In this document: one piece after another, positions 42,591-54,956 of the stretch
Position numbering within the stretch: position 1 is the first letter of the stretch
How the letters are laid out: every line of letters begins with the position of its first letter
Source: Prorocentrum cordatum
Taxonomy: Eukaryota; Sar; Dinophyceae; Prorocentrales; Prorocentraceae
Assembly (NCBI GenBank): GCA_963575745.1
Contig: CAUYUJ010018904.1
Span: 361,776-425,775, forward strand
Length of the DNA stretch: 64,000 nucleotides
Direction of reading: 5' to 3'
Position numbers and translations under genes: made by a program
Notes under the pieces: model-generated
The model's database searches: none
What the model was told of the DNA's origin: nothing
What the model saw: only the letters and a program-made list of their open reading frames with translations

Positions 42591-43200
42591 CATCTTCGAG
42601 AGCCCTTCAAAGTTCGTTGCCGCGCCCTGGATTTCTCGTCGAGAGTTGCGCAACACGCAGCCGCCGCTGCCCCAGAGGTGCCGACGCGACCAAGGGTGCT
42701 GGGCGATTATGTGCCGCAGCTCGCTCTGCTTTCCCATGGTCTGCAGGCGGTGGAGGGGGTGTCGGGCGGCGCTCATTGCGCGCGGCGCCATCGCTCCGCG
42801 CTCGTGGGCAGGCAGAAGCGCGAGCAGCCCGGCACAAGTTGCAGGCCTACGCCCCTCCATTTACCTCGCGGCTTCGCGGGCCTGGCGGCGCAGAGGGGCC
42901 CCCCCTGGGGCCCGATGCGCTGCTGTCAAGGCCGCCCTCTTTGAACTGGGCCCGAGGGCTCCGCCGAGCCCCCGATGGGGCCCCATGGCGCCTGCCTGTT
43001 CAGAGGGCAAAGTGCGCAGCCCGCCGGCCGCTTTTTCGTCTGCCGCCGACGCGCGGCGCACTGTTACTTCGAGGCCCCGACCTGGCGCAAGCTCCTTGCG
43101 CCGTGTGAAGGGGTTGCCTCGTCGAGCCAGGCTCGGTTCAGGGGCGAGCTCCTCGCCTGTCGCGAGCCGCGGCCGCCGCCTTGTGTTGGGTCCGTCCTTG
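42591..43200 (+). pseudogene. C-terminal tail of retroelement 2
   Basis: Plus-strand frames read GDYVPQLALLSHGLQAVEG near 42700 and CRRRAAHCYFEAPTWRKLLA with PCEG near 43035-43110, resembling the Cys-bearing tail seen at the end of dinoflagellate elements. The sense fades after about 43180, so the 3' boundary is placed there. Confidence 0.45.
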
Positions 43201-44007
43201 GTTCTGTTTTGATCCCGAGTCAATGGTTCGTGGCTGATCTGATTCGCGATTATCGGATTGACGCTGCGGATTGGGAGATAGACACGGGGCACCCCCACTT
43301 CGCGGAAAATGGCCCCGTGTCTTTCTGCTTGCCCACTTCTCGCGTCAGTCCTGGGCGCCACATCGCCGTGGCGGTCGGCATTGTGTCCGAGCTTTTCTGT
43401 TCGCTGGCAGTGGCCCGCACTCCTGCGTAGAGTGTGCCTTCCTGTCTGTCTAAGCTTTGCCGCGGTGGCTGAGCCTCGCTTAGTTGCGTGTATTTGCCAC
43501 TTGGCATGTAGTCGCATTTATGTGCTTGGGCACCTGCGGGCGGCTGGGGGACAATGGGCAATGCGTTCATTCTGGGGTTGCCCCAACTGTGGCCTGGTTG
43601 GCTCTGTCCCTGCGTTGTCCTGCATTTTTCCGATGGCTACTTTTTTTCAAGGCAGCCCCATTTCCTGGGGTCATGCCAGGTCTTGCAGTGGAGGCATTGT
43701 CTTGTGCAACTGACTCGTGCCTCCATATATTTTATGGCAGTCTCTGCGCTGCCACCAGTTTTACGCCCGCTGCATGGCGCATAGTCTCAGCAGATCCCAC
43801 TTGTGCTGTGAGAAGTCGCAATTGTGGAGGTCCCTCCGCATGGCCCCTGCTCCTGCTGCTGACAGCAGGCGCCGTGCCTGGTCAATTCAACCGCCTTGTA
43901 TAGGGTAGGCTCGGCGCTTAGCGCTGAGTTTGCTCTAGCCGAGGCGGTGGCGCGGCTCGCGCGCTTATAGGGCGGCGCAGGCTTCCCAGCACTTTCCCGA
44001 GGCACGG
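43201..44007. other. Possible 3' flank of retroelement 2, no gene
   Basis: Less GC-rich than the element. Open frames show no motif. No poly(A) tract or clear end was found. Confidence 0.35.
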
Positions 44008-44072
44008 CCTCCTTGGCCCAGCGGCTAGGATCCGTTTCTGCGGATGGTGGACCTTAACTGTCCCTCTGTCCC
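44008..44072 (+). ncRNA. tRNA-like fragment (tRNA pseudogene or SINE head)
   Basis: TTGGCCCAGCGGCTAGGAT resembles the D-arm and A-box region of tRNAs of the Glu/Asp type. It is followed by ATCCG-TTTCTG-CGGAT, an anticodon-arm-like stem whose loop is six instead of seven bases, and GGAC-CTTAACT-GTCC, a T-arm-like stem without the GTTCRA sequence. No 3' acceptor strand pairs with the start. I read it as a decayed tRNA or tRNA-derived SINE head, not a working tRNA. Confidence 0.3.
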
Positions 44073-44276
44073 CCGCGTAGTCGGCGCAGCCCATAAAACA
44101 GGGGAGAGGCGGCCACGGAGTGCGGCACTGACGCGTGGCATTGCACAGGTGCCGTAGAGTCGCTGGAGGCCAGAGCTGTCAAGTGACCGAACAATCAAAA
44201 ATTAGCCTGACGAGGGAACCCACCATATGCAGGTGTGAGTACCGCAATAGTGATTCACATTTTCGGCGGCGATCCC
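44073..44276. other. Unique spacer
   Basis: Nothing recognised. Confidence 0.35.
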
Positions 44277-44330
44277 TATGAGGCAACGAACCGCGCTAGG
44301 GGCGTGCCGAAATGAGTTGCGTGGTACACA
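44277..44330 (-). repeat. Isolated diverged unit of the 90-bp satellite
   Basis: Reads TATGAGGCAACGAACCGCGC then GGGGCGTGCCGAAATGAGTT, the junction of a unit in the orientation of array 2, 500 bases outside the array. Confidence 0.7.
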
Positions 44331-44794
44331 GCGCGAACGAAAACTATTGATCTGATTACGTAGGGGCACTGAGGGCGGGCGAATATGAGCGCGAGTGCTT
44401 CTGACTGTGAATGAACCTGCGTGCGAGCGAGTCTACGTGCAGGAATGCGAGTGTGACAAAGCATGGTGCAATCGTATATGAATGTCAATAGTTTGAGAAT
44501 GACTGCCTCTGAGTACTCGCGACGCTGGGCGTGGCCGCCGCAAGGAGCTCCCCCGGGACTCCCTGGCGGCATCGCACGCGCGCCGCGACGCCAATGTCGG
44601 CGCGCCCCCCCGCGAGGATCGCGCCCGCTTCCTCCCCTTCTTTTACTCCCTCTTTGCCCGCGCGCTCAAAAGTCCAAGGCTGCGAGCGCAGCGCAGCGCG
44701 GAGTCCCCGCGACGCGCGCAGGTCGCCCAGGAGGGGTCCCAGCGACGCGCGCGGGTCGTCCGCTGCGCAGAGCAAGGAGAGCCAGCTGGCTGGC
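44331..44794. other. Spacer before array 2, no gene
   Basis: No motif-bearing frame was found. Confidence 0.35.
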
Positions 44795-47104
<2,310 letters not shown>

Positions 47105-47255
47105 ATTGGTGATGACGACGATGATGATGATGACGATGATGATGGTGGGAGGAGGAGGGGGAGGGGGAGGAGCAGGAAGGAGGAAAGAGGTGGGACGCGG
47201 GGCGCTGTCTTTTCAAAACGAGGACCCAACACCACAGGATGGTTGGGAGAAACAT
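47105..47255 (-). repeat. Flanking module of the 90-bp satellite (inverted copy)
   Basis: GATGACGACGATGATGATG, GGAGG tract, GGGACGCGGGGCGCTGTCTT, AAAACGAGGACCCAACACCA and CAGGATGGTTGGGAGAAACA are the reverse complement of 33118-33370, with shorter microsatellites. Confidence 0.9.
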
Positions 47256-47759
47256 GGCAGCCCCCGGAACGGATATTCGCGGGAGGCCTGAGACCTGACA
47301 CTCAAATGGCTCAAAAGCTTTGGGACAGGTGAGATGGCGCCGTGAAACCCTTCAAAGGGAATGCAAACTGTGGGAAGCGGCACATTGCGCAAAGACACCA
47401 TGAGACGAGCTGCACTGAACCCTGCTCTCTGAGGGGTCGAACGACCGTCCGGAATTCGCCGAGAAAGCGCCCAAGGCGCATTAAAAAGCATGGGCGCATG
47501 CCTGAAGGGGCAGGGAGCGCGACACCGCATTCAACCTGCCCGCCACGCCTCCCGGAGCCGGGCGGCGAGCGGAGGATGGGGCCTGAGGGCCTTTTGCTGG
47601 GGGGGGGGGAGCCCAGCAACGGGGGGCAGCCCCGGTCGCCAACTTCCGATCGCCCCCATGGGGAGGGTGGCTGCCGATCCTGGGGCTGGCAATCCAGGGG
47701 AATTCAGTTCACGCGAAGGACACGGGCCGTTTCCCTCCACGCCAGATAGCCTCCCCGGG
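47256..47759. other. Unique sequence, no recognised gene
   Basis: A plus-strand frame (47342-47749) is open but unrecognised and mostly Arg/Gly/Pro. Confidence 0.35.
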
Positions 47760-48130
47760 GCCAGGGGAGAGGAGGGAGAAGGATGGACCACGAGAGAGGT
47801 CGGCAGGAGGGGGCCAGGAGCGGGAAAACAAACGGCAGAGTCAGAAGGGCGGGGCGGGCAGACCTTAACGGGCGGGGTTCGGGCGGGCGGGCCCAGACGG
47901 CCGAAATAAGTGGGCGGGTCGCTGAAGCGTCAGTCCTGTGCGAGCGAGGATGTCGCGAGTGATAGCGCGATCCCAAAGTAAACCGTAAGGACGTCCTGAG
48001 CGAGAGCGTGATTCCTGAGTGTCGAGGACGCGGCGGTTCAAGAAAGTGAGAGGAGTGTCCAGGGCGAGAGCGCGATTTTGGATAAGATGTGCAGAAGCAT
48101 CATGCGGGAGCCGTTGTTGAATTTTCATGT
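47760..48130 (-). repeat. Composite dispersed repeat G, copy 1 (inverted)
   Basis: On the minus strand it carries short imperfect tandem units with GCGCTCTCGC, then CGCTTCAGCGACCCGCC, GTCTGGGCCCGCCCG and CTCTCTCGTGGTCCATCCTT. The same order is seen at 48290, 57430 and 58190. Copies 1 and 2 face each other across about 160 bases. Confidence 0.8.
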
Positions 48131-48289
48131 TTAAACAATAAATTACGTTGATCCCCCCTCTGGTGAACCTTACGTTTGTCAATCAAAGTGGCCCTCACGG
48201 GGCTCGCACTTTAGTAGAGTTTCGGTCTTCAAACTGGGCCCTTGGCTCCCGGGTTACAGCAATAACAGCGGTTCACAGTTGATATTTCC
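48131..48289. other. Spacer between inverted copies of repeat G
   Basis: Contains TAAACAATAAATTACGTTGA and GATCCCCCCTCTGGTGAACC. Similar text (TTCCCTCCCCCGGTGACCC) precedes the copy at 57430, so it may belong to the repeat. Confidence 0.45.
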
Positions 48290-49175
48290 TTGGAATGTAT
48301 TTGAGAACCGCGGTCTCGTGCGGGACTCCCTCACACATTATGCAGGAGTTGCGCTCTCGCGTGGGATTCCCTCGCAGTGTCTTGCGGCGCCGTGACCCCA
48401 CGACTCAGGAATCACGCTTTCGTTTGGGATGTCCTCGCGATCCGCTTGGGAATCGCGAGGGGGGAGGGGAAGGAGGAGGAGAAGGAGGACGAGGAGGAGG
48501 AGGAGGAGGAGGAGGAGGAGGAGGGAGGAGGAGGGGGAGGAGGAGGAGGAGGAGGAGGAGGAGGAGGAGGGAGGAGGAGGAGGAGGAGGAGGAGGAGGAG
48601 GAGGAGGAGGATGTCTCGCGAAACTTCTCTGCGATGCATCTTGGATTTGCGTTTCAGCGACCCGCCCGCTCGACCCGGCCGCTTGGCCCGCCCGCCCGAC
48701 CTGCTCGTTAGGGTATGCCCGCCCGGCCCGCCCGAGTGGTGTTGCCGCTTGTTCTGCTGGTCCTACCCCTCCTTCTGCAAATCTCCCTCGTGGTCCATCC
48801 TTCTCCGTCCCCTTTGTTCGGATGCAACTCCTGGGAGGTCAAATTCTGATTTTGCTCTGGTCCGAAGTCTGGCTGAATCCCGCTTAATCCGGCTTAATCC
48901 AAGGCCCTTTCCTGCGTAATAGATCCCAAAGGGGCTTAATCCTGCTTAATTGTTCCGACGAAAACCTCTTAGTAGTTTTCTCCTAACCTTAGTTCCCCTC
49001 CTCCCTTTTTGTTCCTGTTTCAGGGGCTGCGCCAACGTGCACGCGGCAGGTAGGAAAGATATACCCCCAAGGGAAGCACGAGAGAAAACGAAGAGGGCGG
49101 TATCGAGGGGTTGGGAGATATACGTGTTGAATGACACGTGAACAAATAAGAGCGACTAGTCTCAAAATGATTGTC
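48290..49175 (+). repeat. Composite dispersed repeat G, copy 2, with inserted GGA tract
   Basis: Imperfect units with GCGCTCTCGCGTGGGATTCC and GACTCAGGAATCACGCTTTC, then a GGA tract (48460-48612) absent from the other copies, then TTTCAGCGACCCGCCCGCTC. Repeat F is embedded at 48818-48990. The end GGGGCTGCGCCAACGTGCAC, GGCAGGTAGGAAAGATATAC, ATATACGTGTTGAATG and AATAAGAGCGACTAGTCTCA matches the ends at about 57990 and 58735. Confidence 0.75.
48818..48990 (+). repeat. Dispersed repeat F, copy 2
   Basis: CGGATGCAACTCCTGGGAGG, TGAATCCCGCTTAATCCGGC and CGACGAAAACCTCTTAGTAG parallel 26858-27070. Confidence 0.75.
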
Positions 49176-49540
49176 GTTGTTGTAGTTCGGGTGCCCAGGG
49201 TCGCAGCCCGAGGGTCAAGACATCTCCTTGAAGAAAGCGTGCGAGCCCCAGGAGGGACACCATTTTTGGGGGAACCAGCAGTGGACACCGTTGGGGGGAT
49301 CAACCACCTGTGAATGCATCCATCTTTGGAGGACTCAATGAAACGGGGGGTCGGTATTCCCACACCCAGATCTCCCGCCCAAGGAGGTCGAGCCAACACC
49401 TCGCCCGAGGCACATTCCCATTGTCAGCTCGCACGACGCGTAAAACACAGTGCGACTATGGGGAGCGGTGGGGGTACAGCACGCGAAGAGATTGACCCCC
49501 CTAAAGAGGGGGAAACTGTAGGTAGATACGTGAAACACTA
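49176..49540. other. Unique sequence, no recognised gene
   Basis: Nothing recognised on either strand. Confidence 0.35.
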
Positions 49541-50145
49541 AATGATTCGAGCCCCAGTCGAAGGGAACCTACAACATTCATAATGCACTTTTTCACTGCG
49601 TGGAGCTCCCCATATGTGCATCCATTCGCATGGACCTGTCCGCCGTGAATGTCTAGGCGCAAGAGGTTTCGAATCTAAACGGGCTTCAGTTAAGACGGTC
49701 TGTTCATGAATCTAACTGCGAATGACTTGGAGTGTGAATGAGCCTCAGTAGTACGAGCGCGTCTCTGCGCATGAGCCTGGGGCCTCCTGGGGCCTCCTAG
49801 AACCTACTGGGGCGTCCAGGAGCCTCTTGGGGCCTCCTGGGGCCTCCTGAAACCTCCTAGGGAGGATTCGTGCCCCAGGGGAGGCCCAATCTATAGCAAC
49901 AGACGTACATAAAACATTGCGGATTGGAGCCGCAGGAGAAGGGCAATCTATAGGAACACACGTAAAGCACCAAGGACTCGTGCCCCAGGTGAGGCCCAAT
50001 ATATAGGAACATAAGTAAAACAGTTAGGATTGTGTACACAGGAGAAAGACAATATATAGAAACATACGTGTAACATGAAGGATTCGTGCTCCAGGTGAGG
50101 CCCAATCTAAAGGAGCATACGTAAAACACATGGGATTGGAGCCAC
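49541..50145 (+). repeat. About 53-bp repeat with GGATTCGTGCCCCAGG
   Basis: Alternating half-units GGATTCGTGCCCCAGGTGAG and GATTGGAGCCGCAGGAGAAG, each followed by GGCCCAATCTATAGGAACA and ACGTAAAACA, form an array at 49860-50145 with a 53/107-base period. Single relatives lie at 49541 and 56226-56300; the latter contains GGTTCGAGCCC, which looks like a tRNA B-box, but no A-box is found. Confidence 0.7.
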
Positions 50146-50400
50146 TCCTGTTGGAGGCCTCCTGCTGGGCCCTTTCGGGGCCTCCTGCTGCCTTCCGAGG
50201 CCTCCTGGCGCTTCCTATGGCCTCCTGCGGCCTCCTGTGGCTTCCCGATGCCTCCTGGAGCTTCCTGGAGCCTCCTGGAGCCTCTTGGGACATCCTGTGG
50301 CCTCTTGAGTCTTTCTGTGGCCTCCTGATACCTCCTGGGACCTCATGTGGTCTCCTGGGGCCTCCTGGAGCCTGTTGGAGCCTCCTGTGGCATCCTGAAG
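50146..50400 (+). repeat. CCTCCTGGGG minisatellite
   Basis: Loose tandem units of GGCCTCCTGGAG and CCTCCTGTGG. A shorter tract of the same kind is at 49770-49860. Confidence 0.85.
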
Positions 50401-50454
50401 AGGATCTGTGCCCACGAGTCTGGCCACAAAAACAAGCAAACCGATCGAGACATC

Positions 50455-51660
50455 TTCAAAATCTGGCCCACCTGGGGGGTGAAAATAAGCGCCTCGCTCG
50501 AGACATCCTCCAAATCTGCTCCGGAAGCGAATGATGTTGGGACAGCACACAGGCAAACCGCTTGAGACATCCCCACAAAACGGCCGCGAACGGGACCGTG
50601 CAATACCCCTCGGAGGCTCCTCTTAGGGACGTGAAATTGGGCGCCTCGCTCGAGACATCCTCCAAATCTGCTCCGAAAGCGAAGGATGCTGGGACAGAAA
50701 ACAGGCAAACCGCTTGAGACATCCCCACAAAACGGCCGCGAACGGGACCCTGAGATAACCCCTGGCGGCCCCCCCATAGCGTGGTGAAAACGAGCGCCTC
50801 GCTCGCGACATCCTCCAAATCTGCTCCGAAAGCGAAGGATGCTGGGACAGAAAACAGGCAAACCGCTTGAGACATTCCCACAAAACGGCCGCGAACGGGA
50901 CCGTGCAATACCCCTCGGCGGCTCCCCTTAGGGTCGTGAAAATGAGCGCCTCGCTCGAGACATCCTCCAAATATGCTCCGAAAGCGAATGATGTTGGGAC
51001 AGCACACAGGCAAACCGCTTGAGACATCCCCATAAAACGGCCGCGAACGGGACCGTGCAATACCCCTCGGCGGCTCCCCTTAGGGTCGTGAAAATGAGCG
51101 CCTCGCTCGAGACATCCTCCAAATCTGCTCCGAAAGCGAATGATGTTGGGACAGCACACAGGCAAACCGCTTGAGACATCCCCATAAAACGGCCGCGAAC
51201 GGGACCGTGCAATACCCCTCGGCGGCTCCCCTTAGGGTCGTGAAAATGAGCGCCTCGCTCGAGACATCCTCCAAATCAGCTCCGGAAGCGAATGATGTTG
51301 GGACAGCACACAGGCAAACCGCTTGAGACATCCCCACGAAACGGCCGCGAACGGGACCGTGCAATACCCCTCGGCGGCTCCTCTTAGGGACGTGAAAATA
51401 AGCGCCTCGCTCGAGACATCCTTCAAATCTGCTCCGGAAGCGAATGATGTTGGGACAGCACACAGGCAAACCGCTTGAGACATCCCCACAAAACGGCCGC
51501 GAACGGGACCGTGCAATACCCCTCGGCGGCTCCTCTTAGGGACGTGAAAATGAGCGCCTCGCTCGAGACATCCTTCAAATCTGCTTCGAAAGCGAAGGAT
51601 GTTGGGATAGAACGCTGGCAAACCGCTTGAAGCATCCCCACAAAACGGCCGCGAACGGGG
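50455..51660 (+). repeat. 152-bp satellite, array 1
   Basis: About eight units. Each has two related halves: CGCTCGAGACATCCTCCAAA and CGCTTGAGACATCCCCACAA, separated by TCTGCTCCGAAAGCGAATGA and CACACAGGCAAAC, and followed by CGGCCGCGAACGGGACCGTG and CCCCTCGGCGGCTCC. Positions of GCCTCGCTCG at 50491, 50643, 50796 and 50948 give the 152-base period. The two TTGAGACATCC sites suggest a dimer origin. Confidence 0.95.
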
Positions 51661-51810
51661 CGTGCGTGAGTCTCAGCATCAGTAAGTCTGAGTATGAGTA
51701 GGTCTGAGTATGAGTAGGTCTGTGTATGAGTAATTTTGTGTGTGAGTAAGTCTGGGTATGAGTAAGTCTGAGTGTGAGTCAGTCTGTGTATGAGTAAGTC
51801 TGGGTATGAG
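51661..51810 (+). repeat. GAGTATGAGTAAGTCT minisatellite
   Basis: About eight imperfect 16-18-base units. Confidence 0.9.
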
Positions 51811-51867
51811 GAGGAGGGGAGGAGAAGAGGAAGAAGGAGGAGTAGGAGGCGTCCAACCAAGTAATAA

Positions 51868-54131
51868 TTACTCGACGCGGGGCTCCCCATATGTGCATCT
51901 CATTCTCTTGGTACGTCTGTCTCTTGATATCTGTCAATGAGCGCCTGTGTGCGAGGGCGAACCGCTCGCTCGAGACATTCCCACAGTCTGCAAGCATGAG
52001 TGCGACCAATAGCAAATCTGAGAGCGACTGATTCTGAGTGTGAGTTAATCTGGGTGCGATTGAGCCTGGGTTTGAGTGGGTATGCGTGTGAGTAAATATG
52101 AGCGCGAGTGCGTCTGTGTGCGAGTGGGTCTGAGTATGGACGAATCTGAGTGTGAGCCAGTCTGTGATTGAGCGGATCGTAGCATGATGAGTCTGAGCAT
52201 GAGTGAGTCTGGGCTTGAGTGGGTCTGAGTGTGAGAAAAAGTGTGTGTTAATGAATCTGAGTGCGAGTGAGCCGAGTGTGATTGGGTATGGATGTGAGGC
52301 AGTCTGAGTGTGAGTCGGTCTGCGTTTGAGCGGACCGAAGGATGATGAGTCTGAGCAGGAGCGAGTCTGAGTATGAGTGGTTCTGAGCGTGAGTCTGAGT
52401 GTGAGTAAGTTTAAGTATGGATATGAGCGAGTCTAAGTGCGAGTGAGCCTGCGTGTGACTGAGTCTGAGTATGAGTGAGTATGAATGCAGAAGAGTGAAG
52501 GAGAGCGGAGAGCGAAGGAGAGTGAGGCGGAAGCGTTTGAGTAAAACCTAAAGCTTTGGAACATCGAACCTCGATCGTCTGGCCCTGGCTACTCGAGTTG
52601 CCCACGTCCTCCTCCTCCTCCTCCTCCTCCTCCTCTCTCATCATCATCATCATCATCATCATCCTCCCCTTCCTGCTTCTGCTCCTACCGTGTTCATGCT
52701 GTCCTCCTCTCCTCCTCCTCCTCCTCCTCCTCGTCCTCTTCCTCCTCCTCCTCGCTTCCTCCTTCTTTTCCTCCTCCTCCTCCTCCTCTCCTCCTCCTCC
52801 TCCTCCTCCTCCTCCTCCTCCTCCTCCTTGGGAGTGCTGAAACCAGCAAATCGCCTGAGACATCCTCCCAAAACTGCTCCGAAAACGACAGATGCCCAGC
52901 ATCATAACGGCCAAACCGCCTGCGACATCCCCGCAAACTGGGCGCGAACGTCCTCCAAATCTGCTCCGAAAACGAAACATGTTGGAAGAGAAAATGGCCA
53001 AACCGCCTGAGACATCCCCACAAAATCCAGCGAAAGGGGCCGAGTGAAATACCACCCGCCGCTCCCCTTAGAGTGCTGAAACCAGCGAATCGCCTGAGAC
53101 ATCCTCCAAGTCTGCTCCGAAAGCGAAGCATGTTGGAAGAGAAAATGGCCAAACCGCTTGAGACATCCCCACAAAATCCAGCGAAAGGGGCCGAGTGAAA
53201 TACCGCACCGCCGCTCCCCTTAGAGTGCTGAAGCCAGCGAATCGCCTGAGACATCCTCCAAGTCTGCTCCGAAAGCGAAACATGTTGGAAGAGAAAATGG
53301 CCAAACCGCTTGAGACATCCCCCCACACAATCCAGCCAAAGGGGCCGAGTGATATACCCCCCCGCCACTCCCCTTAGGAGTGCTGAAACCAGCGAATCGC
53401 CTGGGACATCCTCCAAATCTGCTCCGAAAGCGAAACATGGTGGGAGAGAAACTGGCCAAACCGCATGAGACATCCCCACAAAACTCCGCGAACAGGACCC
53501 CGTGAAATACCCCCCGCCGCCCCCCATAGAGTCCTGAGACGAGCGAATCGCCTGAGACATCCTCCAAATCTGCTAAGAAAACGACACATGTTGGAAGAGA
53601 ACATGGCCAAGCCGCTTGAGACATCCCCACAACATTCAGCGAACGAGACCTCGTGAAATACCCCCCCGCCGCCCCCCTTCGAGTGCTGAGACGAGCGAAT
53701 CGCCTGAGACATCCTCCAGATCTGCCCCGAAAACAACACATGTTGGGAGAGAACGTGGCCAAACCGCTTGAGACATCCCCACAACATTCCGCGAACGGGA
53801 CCCCGTGAAATACCCCACCGCCGCTCCCCTTAGGAGTGCTGAGACAACCGAATCGCCTGGCACATCCTAAACATCAGTGTGTGTGTGAGTCATCCGATGA
53901 GTGGACCTGAGTGAGTGTAGTGAATGTATGAGTACAAGTACGAGTGAGTCTGAGTGATGAGTGAGTCTGAGTGATGAGTGAGTCTGAGTGATGTGTGAGT
54001 TTGAGTGATGAGTGATGAGTCTGAGTCATGACTGTCTGGGTGGGTCTGGGTGAGAGGGGGTGAGGGTGTTCCTGTTCTCCTGTGTTCCTCCTGCGCGGCC
54101 TGCCAATAATAAGAACCCCATTCTTAGGATA
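51868..54131 (+). repeat. 2.26-kb tandem segmental duplication, copy 1
   Basis: Begins TTACTCGACGCGGGGCTCCC and ATATGTGCATCTCATTCT, passes through a GAGTCTGAGTGTGA-rich tract (52020-52500), CTC/CAT/CTC microsatellites (52607-52830), 152-bp satellite array 2, and a GAGTGATGAGTGAGTCT tract, ending at CTTAGGATATGGGGA. The next copy starts 2264 bases downstream with the same order. Confidence 0.9.
52835..53875 (+). repeat. 152-bp satellite, array 2
   Basis: About six and a half units with AATCGCCTGAGACATCCTCC, TCTGCTCCGAAAGCGAAACA and CAAACCGCTTGAGACATCCC. Same family as array 1 but a separate subfamily (GGGGCCGAGTGAAATACC in place of GGGACCGTGCAATACC). Confidence 0.9.
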
Positions 54132-54907
54132 TGGGGAATTACTCGACGCGGGGCTCCCCATATGTGCATCTCATTCTATTGGTACGTCTTTCTCTTGATA
54201 TCTGTCAATGAGCGCCTGCGTGCGAGGGCGAACCGCTCGCTCGAGACATTCCCACAGTCTGCAAGCATGAGTGCGACCAATAGCAAATCTGAGAGCGACT
54301 GATTCCGAGTATGAGTTAATCTGGGTGCGATTGAGCCTGGGTTTGAGTGGGTATGCGTATGGGTAAATATGAGCGCGGGTGCGTCTGTGTGCGAGTGGGT
54401 CTGAGTATGGACGAATCTGAGTGTGAGCCAGTCTGTGATTGAGCGGATCGTAGCATGATGAGTCTGAGCATGAGTGAGTCTGGGCTTGAGTGGGTCTGAG
54501 TGTGAGAAAAATTCTGTGTGAATGAATCTGGGTGCGAGTGAGCCGAGTGTGCTTGGGTATGGATGTGAGGCAGTCTGAGTGTGAGCCAGTCTGCGTTTGA
54601 GCGGACCGAAGGATGATGAGTCTGAGCAGGAGCGAGTTTGAGTATGAGTGGTTCTGAGCGTGAGTCTGAGTGTGAGTAAGTTTAAGTATGGATATGAGCG
54701 AGTCTAAGTGCGAGTGAGCCTGCGTGTTACTGGGTCTGAGTATGAGTGAGTATGAATGCAGAAGAGTGAAGGAGAGCGGAGAGCGAAGGAGAGTGAGGCG
54801 GAAGCGTTTGAGTAAAACCTAAAGCTTTGGAACACCGAACCTCGATCGTCTGGCCCTGGCTACTCGAGTTGCCCACGTCCTCCTCCTCCTCCTCCTCCTC
54901 CTCCTCC

Positions 54908-54956
<49 letters not shown>

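Larger units (their letters stand above)
36478..43200 (+). mobile_element. Non-LTR retroelement 2 with 5' spliced-leader relic, decayed
   Basis: From 5' to 3': SL relic, leader of about 175 bases, ORF1 with Cys pairs and coiled coil (36676-37917), endonuclease (37920-38560), linker, reverse transcriptase (39290-40675), RT-distal region, zinc knuckle (41036-41143), a foldback-like insertion (41144-41860), RNase H-like region (42075-42590) and a Cys-bearing tail to about 43180. The sense changes frame many times and has several stops, so it is dead. The 3' end, poly(A) and target duplication are not visible. It lies between two inverted 90-bp satellite arrays. Confidence 0.85.
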
